DNA from: Acidobacteriota bacterium
Lineage (GTDB): Bacteria > Acidobacteriota > Terriglobia > Terriglobales > SCQP01
NCBI GenBank assembly: GCA_021823305.1
Contig: JAKAOE010000124.1
Coordinates: 1 to 6,296, forward strand
Direction: 5' to 3'
Length of the DNA: 6,296 nt
Shown here: in pieces, positions 1 through 5,717 of the stretch
How the letters are laid out: every line of letters begins with the position of its first letter
Numbering within the stretch: the first letter of the stretch is position 1
Notes under the pieces: model-generated
The model's input: only the letters and a program-made list of their open reading frames with translations
What the model was told of the DNA's origin: nothing
Databases searched by the model: none
Position numbers and translations under genes: made by a program

Positions 1-806
1 CCGATCTCCAAATGACCTGAATGCTCCAGGATTCGATTAAGGTTTGACTGGCGAATGAAACAGTAGCGTGGCTCGTCAGCCGGCGGCTCTTCGGTCGGTT
101 CGCCAGCATCACGGCTCAAAATGGGGCCCTCCCGCGCGGGGCCGACGCTCAGGTCGGCAGCGGGCGCGGCTCCGGTTCTGTTTGGGAGATGCGGGCGTGC
201 ATTCCTGCCGTAGGGTGAAATGCGAGACCGCAGATCATTCGCAACTTTCACGGCGATTGGGCCAATCTCGAAGCGGACTTCCTGCCCCAGCGGCAATTTC
301 AGCAGAATATTGTCATCTACCACCCCAACGGTTCGGATCTCCTGGTATGGGTATTCCTTCAGCCCGCAGCTCAATGGTTCGAAGGTTAAAGTCCGCCATG
401 TGGCCAGCACTGGCTCAAATATATAAAGCGCATGCTCCGCAAGCGCCAGCACCAAAAAATGTGTCTCTGCGGCAGTCTTTAGAACGCCATGCGGTTGTTC
501 GAAATGGGGATCGAGGATGAAAACCGTCGCGGTCGTGGAGTCTGCATCAATTCGAGTAAGCACATCCCTGTGCAGGCTTCCGAGCTGTTCTTTGTGAATC
601 TCCGGGGTCCGCCGCCGTACCAATCGCACACCGGCCAGCCATGGCCACATAAGCAGCAATCCAGCGAGAACCGCCCAAGGCGAGTGCAGCGAGTACCAAG
701 CAGCAGCCGCGACGATCACGGCGATAGCAATGACCCACCGAGGGTTCCACGCCAGGAACCACAGGACACGATCTCCAGGGCCAATGCTAAACCGAACCCG
801 CGCCAT
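1..806 (-). CDS. Membrane-anchored protein with possible PH-like domain (3' end outside window)
   Basis: The minus-strand frame is open from the ATG at 806 to the left edge: 268 codons without a stop, so the C-terminus is missing. Residues about 24-40 and 43-60 are two hydrophobic segments split by a short HSP turn. RLVRRR follows at 61-66, so by the positive-inside rule this is a membrane hairpin with both ends cytoplasmic. The region after it (about 110-195) alternates hydrophobic strands, including ALYIFEP, YPYQEIRTVGVV and ILLKLPLG. That order resembles bacterial PH-like (bPH) domains, where a strand-rich half leads to a 'PY.EI..V' motif and a final helix. This is inference from pattern only. 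A proline- and acid-rich stretch (about 203-245) follows. The start lies 10 bases after the stop of the 50-residue gene, so the two probably form an operon. The ribosome site is weak (GAAAG). Function is unknown; it is probable cargo of the element. Confidence 0.8.
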   Translation of the reverse strand, partial: MARVRFSIGPGDRVLWFLAWNPRWVIAIAVIVAAAAWYSLHSPWAVLAGLLLMWPWLAGVRLVRRRTPEIHKEQLGSLHRDVLTRIDADSTTATVFILDPHFEQPHGVLKTAAETHFLVLALAEHALYIFEPVLATWRTLTFEPLSCGLKEYPYQEIRTVGVVDDNILLKLPLGQEVRFEIGPIAVKVANDLRSRISPYGRNARPHLPNRTGAAPAADLSVGPAREGPILSRDAGEPTEEPPADEPRYCFIRQSNLNRILEHSGHLEI

Positions 807-816
807 TGCTTTCGTG

Positions 817-969
817 CTACTTCGTGCGCTTCGGGCGCCTTGTGTACGCCTTTACCTTGGTCCCGTTCTTTTTCCTATAGCTGGAGACCGCTTTAGTTTT
901 CTGGTTCTTCTTCGCAGCAGCATTTCCAGCGGCAGCGCCGGCAGCTAGAGCAAAAAATGGTAACGGCAC
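817..969 (-). CDS. 50-residue strongly basic small protein
   Basis: A small gene below usual ORF length cut-offs. It has a GTG start at 969, preceded by GGGAG (976-980 on the opposite strand) at a 6-base spacing, and a TAG stop at 817. The protein has a hydrophobic/alanine-rich N-terminus (LPFFALAAGAAAG, residues 3-15). The tail then carries 14 Lys/Arg and no Asp or Glu between residues 20 and 50. Its core, SYRKKNGTKVKAYTRR (30-45), resembles the 'Y.RK.GT.V..Y.R' motif seen in many small bacterial proteins of unknown role. It sits 10 bases upstream of the membrane-protein gene and is divergent from the XRE regulator, so it is the first gene of a probable two-gene operon. Nucleic-acid or membrane-phosphate binding would suit the charge, but that is a guess. 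The ribosome site, motif and tight spacing make it very likely to be real. Confidence 0.72.
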   Translation of the reverse strand: MPLPFFALAAGAAAGNAAAKKNQKTKAVSSYRKKNGTKVKAYTRRPKRTK

Positions 970-975
970 AAATCG

Positions 976-980
976 CTCCC
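976..980 (-). promoter_or_regulatory. Ribosome binding site of the 50-residue gene
   Basis: The minus strand reads GGGAG, six bases before the GTG at 969. It is the strongest Shine-Dalgarno match in the left third of the window and decides the GTG start. Confidence 0.6.
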
Positions 981-1019
981 GTAGTGATTCGGACTATACT
1001 CCGTTGGAGTATGCACTAC
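981..1019. promoter_or_regulatory. Divergent promoter/operator with nested inverted repeats
   Basis: A perfect inverted repeat, ATACTCC-gtt-GGAGTAT, lies at 996-1012. Outside it are a second pair of arms, GTAGTG (981-986) and CACTAC (1014-1019), spaced unevenly (9 and 1 bases). A -10-like TATACT reads rightward at 995-1000, and TATAGT reads leftward over 998-993. The two divergent promoters would therefore overlap inside the palindrome. No convincing -35 box is visible for either. Predicted starts near 1007 (plus) and 986 (minus) would give short leaders for the XRE gene and the 50-residue gene. A dimeric XRE protein bound here would plausibly repress both; the binding is inference. Confidence 0.6.
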
Positions 1020-1030
1020 AGCCTAGCAGC

Positions 1031-1390
1031 ATGGGGCTGGTGCAGCAAGCGAGCCCAAGGAAAAAGCGGAGCCACTTCCAGCCTGCTGCTGGGCCGGAAA
1101 AGGCGTTCGGCCAGGCGCTCCGGGAACTGCGGACGCGCAAGGGGACTTCCCAGGAGCAACTGGCCCTAAGCGCGGGGTTCGACCGCACCTACGTCAGCCT
1201 GATCGAGCGCGGCATTAGCAGCCCGACGATTCGCACAATCTGCCGGTTGTCGGAAATCCTGGAGATCAAGCCATCACTGGTGGCTCGACGGATGGAGGCG
1301 ATTCTGGCTGGCGGTACCGGACGTGGAACCCCGGCTGAGACGCCCTCCGGCGGCGCGGAGAATACTCCAGCGAAGCGGATGAAGCCCTAG
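1031..1390 (+). CDS. XRE-family helix-turn-helix transcriptional regulator
   Basis: A 119-residue protein from the ATG at 1031. An N-terminal basic stretch (PRKKR) precedes a Cro/C1-type HTH at about residues 26-86: FGQALRELRTRKGTSQEQLA, then GFDRTYVSLIERG as the recognition-helix region and PTIRTICRLSEIL as the closing helices. The tail is Gly/Pro-rich and low in complexity. This compact form is typical of single-domain repressors and of restriction-modification controller (C) proteins. There is no peptidase or other effector domain. An upstream in-frame TTG at 1004 would add nine residues. It lies inside the palindromic operator, at or before the likely transcription start, so 1031 is preferred, although no clear Shine-Dalgarno precedes either. 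Autoregulation and control of the divergent operon are likely but inferred. No methylase or nuclease is in view, so a C-protein role cannot be claimed. Confidence 0.85.
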   Translation: MGLVQQASPRKKRSHFQPAAGPEKAFGQALRELRTRKGTSQEQLALSAGFDRTYVSLIERGISSPTIRTICRLSEILEIKPSLVARRMEAILAGGTGRGTPAETPSGGAENTPAKRMKP

Positions 1391-1449
1391 TCATCCGCCA
1401 CCCACCAACGGGATTGCCCCGCCTCTCTAGCGTCCCCTAAAGTCGTTGC
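1391..1449. other. Short intergenic gap after the XRE gene
   Basis: This 59-base gap has no strong hairpin followed by a T run and no clear ribosome binding site for the next ORF. Only a weak 4-bp CGGG/CCCG hairpin can be drawn. I see no firm terminator. Confidence 0.4.
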
Positions 1450-1653
1450 ATGGCCTGCTTTGCCGTGCTGATCGAATCCGACCCGGAAGACGCTCAACCG
1501 GAGCCGGGTGCAATCGTGGCGCTTTTCGGAAGCCAATTGGAGGCGGAGAGGTTCCGCCAAGTTGCGGAGCATCGGCAGTGGCTCCCCGGCCGCAAGCTGG
1601 CGGTCGCCGGCTTCCCGCCCGCCGCGCCACGCGCCTATGGGCAAGCTGCATAG
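1450..1653 (+). CDS. Hypothetical 67-residue protein
   Basis: An ATG-to-TAG ORF of 67 residues, on the same strand as its neighbours and 59 bases after the XRE gene. I do not recognise it. The N-terminus is strand-like (CFAVLIE), an acidic patch follows (DPEDAQPEP), then IVALFGSQLEAERFRQVAEH, which would form a strand and an amphipathic helix. The end is rich in Ala and Pro. Amino-acid balance and codon use are similar to the flanking genes and no stop interrupts it, which favours real coding. Against it, no Shine-Dalgarno precedes the ATG. A 112-codon frame (1387-1725) is also open on the other strand, but its Arg/Leu/Gly-rich translation looks like a shadow. It could be a regulator partner or excisionase-like cargo, but nothing in the sequence shows that. 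Confidence 0.42.
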   Translation: MACFAVLIESDPEDAQPEPGAIVALFGSQLEAERFRQVAEHRQWLPGRKLAVAGFPPAAPRAYGQAA

Positions 1654-1826
1654 GCCCCGGGGCTGACGTCGAGCAGTGAAGCGGTCCGTAGCGCCAGGGT
1701 GCAGCCGTGGCAGGAGGTCGGGCACCCTGGCCCGACGGCGATACCCGAATCGTATAGCTACGCCCGGCAGCGCCTAATTTACACCCAATTCAACCGCCCC
1801 TGCGTGCAGCAGCGCGACCATGCCTC
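1654..1826. other. Non-coding stretch upstream of the integrase promoter
   Basis: No ORF on either strand looks real here. The stretch holds the long inverted repeat at 1693-1731 and a locally AT-richer patch (about 1741-1795). In tyrosine-integrase elements this is where excisionase or integrase arm-type sites may lie, but I found no clear set of direct repeats. Confidence 0.4.
1693..1731. repeat. Inverted repeat, 10-bp perfect arms
   Basis: GCCAGGGTGC (1693-1702) and GCACCCTGGC (1722-1731) are exact reverse complements around a 19-base loop. No T run follows on the plus strand and no A run precedes on the left, so a classical intrinsic terminator is not supported. It could be a weak or factor-assisted terminator for the ORF ending at 1653, or a protein-binding site upstream of the integrase. 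Confidence 0.65.
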
Positions 1827-1855
1827 TTGGACGCGCTGCTCATGTCGCCTATACT
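1827..1855 (+). promoter_or_regulatory. Probable integrase promoter
   Basis: TTGGAC (1827-1832) and TATACT (1850-1855) are separated by exactly 17 bases, a good sigma-70-like pair. Transcription would start near 1862 and give a leader of about 45 bases carrying AAAGGAG (1887-1893) before the ATG at 1908. A longer in-frame TTG start at 1827 would lie in the -35 box itself, so it cannot be used from this promoter. Confidence 0.55.
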
Positions 1856-1886
1856 GCCATCGGGAACACACGGCGAGCCAACCTCG

Positions 1887-1893
1887 AAAGGAG
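1887..1893 (+). promoter_or_regulatory. Ribosome binding site of the integrase
   Basis: AAAGGAG is a strong Shine-Dalgarno match. It sits 14 bases before the ATG at 1908, longer than the usual 5-10. It still supports 1908 over the in-frame TTG at 1827 and the internal ATG at 1842, which both lie upstream of it. Confidence 0.5.
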
Positions 1894-1907
1894 ATTGGCA
1901 ACGCATC

Positions 1908-3098
1908 ATGGCTCGCCGCCGTTATCAAAAAGGCAGTCTACGTAAGCGCGGGAAGCGCGATCCGGTTTGGGAGCTTCAGTGGCGGGAAGACCACGTAAGG
2001 AAAGACGGCAGCATCGGGCGCCGGCTGGTGACAAGAATCATCGGCACGGCAGACGCCATGACCCAGAGGCAAGCGCGCAGGGTTGCAGACGAAATCTTGC
2101 GTCCGCTCAATCTGGGCAAGGTGACGCCCGAATCCACGATGACGATTTCAGAATTCGTGGATTGCTTGTTCATCCCGAACGCCCTACCACCGCTGAAACC
2201 CTCATCACAGGCACGCTACCGCCAAATCCTCAAACTTCACCTTCTACCCGCTTTTGGTTCATGCCGCCTGTGCGACCTCCGCACACTCGAAATCCAGGCG
2301 TTCGTTCTGGCAAAAATGCAGAGCGGGCTGAGCTGGGAGAGCGTCGATCATTTTCGAAACCTACTTTCGAAAATCTTCAGGACGGCGAAGCGATGGGACT
2401 ACTTCGCCGGCGACAACCCCGTTTCAGGGGTCGAGTTGCCGGAAAAGCGGCCGGTGCGCGAAAAGCACGTTCTGCTGCCGGAGAAAATCCCGCCGCTGCT
2501 GGCAGTGCTGAAAGAACCCGTTCGCACGATGGTCGAGCTTGGAGTCTTGACCGGATTGCGGGTGGGCGAAATCCTCGCGCTCCGTTGGCAGGATGTCGAT
2601 TTCCTGGCCGGCGAAATCCGGGTCGAGCAGGCCTTGTACAGAGGCACGCTGGGCTCGCCCAAGACCAAAGGCAGCCGACGTACTCTCCCGATGGCCGATG
2701 CGCTCAAGCAGTCCTTGCAGCGCCATCATTCCCACGCCACCCATCGGGAGCCGGACGCGCTCGTTTTCCAGAGCGCCCGCGGCACTCCGCTCAGCGATAC
2801 CAACCTGCTGCACCGGCACCTCAAGCCGGCGGGCGGCAAGTTGGGAATGCCCTGGCTCAACTGGCACACGTTGCGGCGCACGCATGCAACGCTGTTTCAG
2901 TCGGCGGGCGGCTCGTTGCGCGAGGCGCAGGCGCAGCTTGGGCACACGCGCATGTCAACCACGCTCGAAATCTACACTCTTCCCTTGGCCGCAGCTCAGC
3001 GCCAGGCGGTCGAAAAACTCTCGGAGTTGATGGCAAATGATGGCGAGTTTGCCAAAACCCGGGAGCGGCTCGCGCCACAAACTCAGCAGATTCAGTGA
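1908..3098 (+). CDS. int: Tyrosine recombinase / phage-type integrase
   Basis: A complete 396-residue site-specific recombinase that would integrate and excise the element at the adjacent tRNA-Asp. Residues 1-75 form a basic arm-binding-type N-terminus (RRRYQKGSLRKRGKRDP), about 80-175 the SAM-like core-binding domain (TISEFVDCLF onward), and about 190-370 the catalytic domain. The catalytic set is complete: Arg218 in TGLRVGE, Lys254 (or Lys252) in SPKTKGSRRT, His320 and Arg323 in HTLRRTHA, His346 in LGHT, and nucleophile Tyr356 in EIYT. The start at 1908 is chosen because an upstream in-frame TTG (1827) falls in the promoter, and because MARRRYQKGS matches N-termini I know from acidobacterial integrases. 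Length is normal for the family. The stop ends six bases from the tRNA-Asp CCA end, with the genes convergent. Codon use is far more mixed than in the GC-rich genes to the right, consistent with acquisition. Likely functional. Confidence 0.95.
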   Translation: MARRRYQKGSLRKRGKRDPVWELQWREDHVRKDGSIGRRLVTRIIGTADAMTQRQARRVADEILRPLNLGKVTPESTMTISEFVDCLFIPNALPPLKPSSQARYRQILKLHLLPAFGSCRLCDLRTLEIQAFVLAKMQSGLSWESVDHFRNLLSKIFRTAKRWDYFAGDNPVSGVELPEKRPVREKHVLLPEKIPPLLAVLKEPVRTMVELGVLTGLRVGEILALRWQDVDFLAGEIRVEQALYRGTLGSPKTKGSRRTLPMADALKQSLQRHHSHATHREPDALVFQSARGTPLSDTNLLHRHLKPAGGKLGMPWLNWHTLRRTHATLFQSAGGSLREAQAQLGHTRMSTTLEIYTLPLAAAQRQAVEKLSELMANDGEFAKTRERLAPQTQQIQ

Positions 3099-3104
3099 GA
3101 TAAG

Positions 3105-3181
<77 letters not shown>

Positions 3182-3213
3182 GCACCAGGCAGCGCCGCGT
3201 TTCGCCCTGCGGA

Positions 3214-3290
3214 TGGTGGGCGATCACGGGCTCGAACCGTGGACCTTCTGCTTGTAAGGCAGACGCTCTGACCAACTGAGCTAATCGCCC
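3214..3290 (-). tRNA. tRNA-Val (anticodon TAC)
   Basis: A full 77-base cloverleaf on the minus strand, 5' end at 3290. The acceptor GGGCGAT pairs with ATCGCCC. The D arm is GCTC/GAGC, the anticodon stem TCTGC/GCAGA and the loop CTTACAA, giving TAC, which reads GUN valine codons. The T arm is CACGG/CCGTG around TTCGAGC. The discriminator is A and CCA is encoded (3214-3216). The first ten bases overlap the 3' end of the aminotransferase gene, which stops at U8-A9-G10 of this tRNA. The tRNA is therefore likely cut from a transcript that also carries that mRNA, unless it has its own promoter inside the gene. Confidence 0.97.
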
Positions 3291-4453
3291 CCGGCCCGGT
3301 TCTCCATTGTAGCGCGAATTCCCTGCAGTGCCGCCTCCAGCCCCCTGCCGTCGGCGAACGAGAACCGCAGGTAGTTCTCCCCCGACGGCCCAAACCCGCG
3401 CCCGTGGATCGCCGCCACCCCCGCCTCCTCCAGCAGCGCCCGCTGCACCGCCTCCGCCGTCCGCCCCGCCGCCGTCACCTTCACCCAGGCGTAAAACGCC
3501 CCCTCCGGCATCGCGCACTGCAGCCCCGGGATCGCGTTGATCCCGTTCACGAACGCCTCTCGCCGCCGCGCGTACTCCGCCACCATCACCGCCGCGTGCT
3601 GGCTGCGGTCGCGCAGCGCCTCCACCGCCGCCACCTGGATGAACTCCGGCGCGCAGGTGAAGCTGTTCACGATCAGCAGCTCCATCGCCGCGATCAGTTC
3701 CTTCGGCCCCGCCGCATACCCCAGCCGCCAGCCCGTCATCGCGTAGCTCTTCGAGAACCCGTCGATGATCGCCGTCCGCTCCGGCATCCCCGGCAGCGTG
3801 GCGATGGATTCGTACCGCCCGCCATACACGATGCGCGCGTACACCTCGTCCGCGATCACCCACCAGTCGCGCTCCCGCGCCAGCTTCGCGATCGCCTCCA
3901 TCTCCGCCTTCCCGTACACCGTTCCGGTCGGATTGTTCGGCGAACACAGGATCAGCCCGCGCGTCTTCGCCGTCGCCAGCTTCTCGATCTCCGCCGCCTC
4001 CGGCTGAAACCCGCGCTCCTCGCCCAGCCGGTACTGCACCGGCGTCGCCCCCAGCCCGCGCGTGATCGAGGGATACGCCGGAAAGCTCGGCTCCGGGCAC
4101 AGCACCTCGTCCCCCGGCTCGATCAGCGCCAGCATCGCCAAAAACAGCGCCAGCTTGCAGCCCGAGGTCACCGCCACGTTCTCGGCCTTCAGGTTCGCCT
4201 CGCGCGACTGCCCCAGGTGCCGCGCCAGCGCCGCCCGCAGCTCCGGCAGCCCGCACGGCGGACAGTATCGGTCCCGCCCCAGCGTCAGCGCCGCCTGCGC
4301 CGCCACCACCACCTCCAGCGCGGGATGAAAATCCGGCTCGCCCAGCTCCAGGTGGATCACCGCCCGCCCCGCCGCCTCCAGCTCGCGCGCCCGCGCGTAC
4401 ACCTCCATCGCGCCTTCCCCGCCCAGCGCCCCCACCCGGCCGGCTATTCGCAT
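3281..4453 (-). CDS. Class I/II PLP-dependent aminotransferase (aspartate/aromatic-type)
   Basis: A 390-residue cytosolic fold-type I aminotransferase, normal family length, moving an amino group between an amino acid and a 2-oxo acid. Visible motifs: GEPDF (38-42) in the substrate-binding N-terminal part; Asn174 in NNPTG; Asp202 and Tyr205 in DEVYARI, which hold the pyridine ring; the PLP-binding Lys235 in DGFSKSYAMTGWRLGY; and Arg363 in YLRFSF, which binds the substrate alpha-carboxylate. It looks closest to the branch that includes AspC-like enzymes of Thermus/Bacillus type. Substrate is not decided by sequence, and alanine, aspartate or methionine-related acids are all possible. The ATG at 4453 sits inside the last codons of the upstream trans-sulfuration gene (10-base overlap), suggesting translational coupling and a role in sulfur amino-acid or related metabolism. 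An internal ATG at 4408 is less likely, because residues 1-15 align with the usual N-terminal segment of this family. The TAG stop lies within tRNA-Val. Codons are mostly G-ending. Confidence 0.93.
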   Translation of the reverse strand: MRIAGRVGALGGEGAMEVYARARELEAAGRAVIHLELGEPDFHPALEVVVAAQAALTLGRDRYCPPCGLPELRAALARHLGQSREANLKAENVAVTSGCKLALFLAMLALIEPGDEVLCPEPSFPAYPSITRGLGATPVQYRLGEERGFQPEAAEIEKLATAKTRGLILCSPNNPTGTVYGKAEMEAIAKLARERDWWVIADEVYARIVYGGRYESIATLPGMPERTAIIDGFSKSYAMTGWRLGYAAGPKELIAAMELLIVNSFTCAPEFIQVAAVEALRDRSQHAAVMVAEYARRREAFVNGINAIPGLQCAMPEGAFYAWVKVTAAGRTAEAVQRALLEEAGVAAIHGRGFGPSGENYLRFSFADGRGLEAALQGIRATMENRAGGD

Positions 4454-5631
4454 AGCGCCCGGTCCAGATCTTCGAGAATGTCGTCCACGTCCTCGATCCC
4501 CACGCTCAGCCGCAGCAGGTTCTCGCCGATCCCGATGCGCTCGCGCTGCTTCGGCGCCAGATCGCGGTGGCTCGCGATCAGCGGATACAGCGCCAGCGTC
4601 TGCACGTCGCCCAGGCTGGTGCAGGGCTTGATCAGCTTCATCCGGTCCATCACCTGGAACATCGCCGCCTTGTCCGCCCCCTTCACCTCGAACGCCACCA
4701 TCGCCCCGAACCGCCCGCCGAACTGCCGCGCCGCGGTGGCGTGGTCGGGATGGTCGGCGAAGCCCGGATAATGCACCCGCGCCACCTCCGGCCGCGCGCG
4801 CAAAAACGCCGCCACCCGCGCCGCGTTGGTGCACTGCCGCTCCATGCGCAGCGGCAGCGTGCGCAGCCCGCGCAGGATCAGCCAGGCCTCGAACGCCCCC
4901 AGCATCCCGCCCGCCAGCTTGCGCAACCCGTCCAGCCCCGCCAGCTCCGCGCTCCGCGCCGCCACCAGCCCGCCGGTCACGTCGCCGTGCCGGCCGATGT
5001 ACTTGGTGGCGCTGTGCACGCAGTAGTCCGCGCCCAGCTCCAGCGGCCGGCACAGCGCCGGGCTGCTGAAGGTCGCATCCACCAGCAGCTTCGCCCCCGC
5101 CGCGTGCGCCTTCGCCGCCACCGCCTCCACGTCCACCACGCGCAGCAGCGGGTTCGAAATCGTCTCCATCACCACCAGCCGCACCCCCGCCCCCGCCAGC
5201 GCCCGGTCCTGCTCCTCCGGCCGGTTGAAGTCCGCCGGCCGCACCGCGATCCCCAGCGGCGCCAGCACGTTGAGCAGCAGGTTGAGCGTGCCGCCGTAAA
5301 GCTCCTGCGCGCACACGATCGCGTCCCCCGGCCCCACCCCGCTCGCCAGCATCGCCGCGTGCAGCGCCGCCATCCCGCTGGCGAAGCTCAATACCCCCGC
5401 GTCCGCCCCCGGCCCGGCTTCCAGCGCCGCCATCGCCGTCTCCAGCGCCACCCCGGTCGGGTGCCGGTAGCGCGCGTACATGTACCCCTCCGCGCCCCCC
5501 GCCACCGCGTCCAGCTGCTCCGTGCGGTCGTGGTAATAGGTCACGCTGGGCTGGATCGCCGGCGCCACCGGATGCGCCCCGCCCTCGTCGCCGGTCTGCC
5601 CGGCATGCACCGCCCGCGTCGCCTCTCGCAT
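4444..5631 (-). CDS. Trans-sulfuration (Cys/Met metabolism) PLP-dependent enzyme
   Basis: A 395-residue enzyme of the family that holds cystathionine gamma-synthase, cystathionine beta/gamma-lyase, methionine gamma-lyase and O-acetylhomoserine sulfhydrylase. These are cytosolic tetramers acting on C-S bonds of sulfur amino acids. Visible motifs: Tyr52-x-Arg54 (YAR), which binds the cofactor phosphate of the partner subunit; FASGMAA (83-89); Tyr112 in ELYGGT, which stacks on PLP; Asp185 in VDATFSSP; Lys210 in HSATKY, the Schiff-base lysine; and Arg374 in LLRLSVGIE, which binds the substrate carboxylate. Two family motifs deviate: RHPT (56-59) where RNPT is common, and SLGDVQTLALYP (339-350) where SLGGVESLI.HP is common. 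Specificity therefore cannot be read off and no gene symbol is given. The start at 5631 fits the normal N-terminus (TRAVHAGQ), but the ribosome site is weak. It is the first gene of the unit that continues with the aminotransferase. Codons are mostly G-ending. Confidence 0.93.
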   Translation of the reverse strand: MREATRAVHAGQTGDEGGAHPVAPAIQPSVTYYHDRTEQLDAVAGGAEGYMYARYRHPTGVALETAMAALEAGPGADAGVLSFASGMAALHAAMLASGVGPGDAIVCAQELYGGTLNLLLNVLAPLGIAVRPADFNRPEEQDRALAGAGVRLVVMETISNPLLRVVDVEAVAAKAHAAGAKLLVDATFSSPALCRPLELGADYCVHSATKYIGRHGDVTGGLVAARSAELAGLDGLRKLAGGMLGAFEAWLILRGLRTLPLRMERQCTNAARVAAFLRARPEVARVHYPGFADHPDHATAARQFGGRFGAMVAFEVKGADKAAMFQVMDRMKLIKPCTSLGDVQTLALYPLIASHRDLAPKQRERIGIGENLLRLSVGIEDVDDILEDLDRALCE

Positions 5632-5717
5632 AGCCCACAGCCTACCACGCGCCCCGCCCCGCCCCGCCCGGTCCCGCCGCGGCGGGCGCCCGCGCCAATT
5701 ATTGCTAGGATGTGCCT
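5632..5717. promoter_or_regulatory. Divergent intergenic region with GC palindrome and GCCCC repeats
   Basis: The 86 bases between the two divergent genes hold three visible parts. GCCCC units repeat from 5651 to about 5669. A perfect 14-base palindrome, CCCGCCGCGGCGGG, spans 5673-5686. An AT-rich island (5697-5711) contains TAGGAT on the plus strand and AATAAT on the minus strand, both -10-like. A minus-strand transcript from AATAAT would carry the palindrome in its leader as a hairpin or operator. No SAM, cobalamin or T-box riboswitch features are visible. Confidence 0.5.
5706..5711 (+). promoter_or_regulatory. -10-like box or ribosome site of the GNAT gene
   Basis: TAGGAT ends six bases before the ATG at 5718. 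Read as a -10 box, it would give a leaderless transcript. Read as AGGA (5707-5710), it is a Shine-Dalgarno at 7-base spacing. Sequence alone cannot separate the two. Confidence 0.4.

Noticed and set aside
68..520. 150-codon plus-strand frame at the left
   Set aside because: Antisense to the 268-codon minus-strand frame, which has membrane segments, balanced composition and an operon partner.
547..762. 71-codon minus-strand frame
   Set aside because: It is out of frame with the longer open minus-strand gene covering the same bases and has no ribosome site.
1031..1653. XRE regulator plus 67-residue ORF as a toxin-antitoxin pair or as a restriction-modification controller unit
   Set aside because: The 67-residue ORF shows no toxin motif and no methylase or nuclease is in the window. 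The similarity to controller proteins is only at the level of the HTH family.
1387..1725. 112-codon minus-strand frame
   Set aside because: Arg/Leu/Gly-rich translation without motif or ribosome site. The opposite 67-residue ORF has a more protein-like composition, although it is doubtful too.
1967..3040. 357-codon plus-strand frame within the integrase
   Set aside because: An Arg/Pro/Gly-rich alternative frame of a gene with a full catalytic motif set.
1..3100. Second copy of the tRNA-Asp 3' end as the other att site
   Set aside because: I found no match to the T arm or acceptor segment in the left half, so the far end of the element must lie outside.
3404..4771. 455-codon plus-strand frame
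   Set aside because: Its translation is almost all Arg, Pro, His and Leu. It is the antisense shadow of the two PLP enzyme genes in GC-rich DNA.
3281..5638. One 785-codon minus-strand frame that appears to fuse an unknown N-terminal half to the aminotransferase
   Set aside because: The first 395 codons are the trans-sulfuration gene read in the wrong frame (Gly/Ala/Arg-only translation). The real aminotransferase begins at 4453.
5632..5717. Riboswitch upstream of the sulfur amino-acid genes
   Set aside because: The 86-base region is too short and lacks recognisable SAM-riboswitch or T-box elements.
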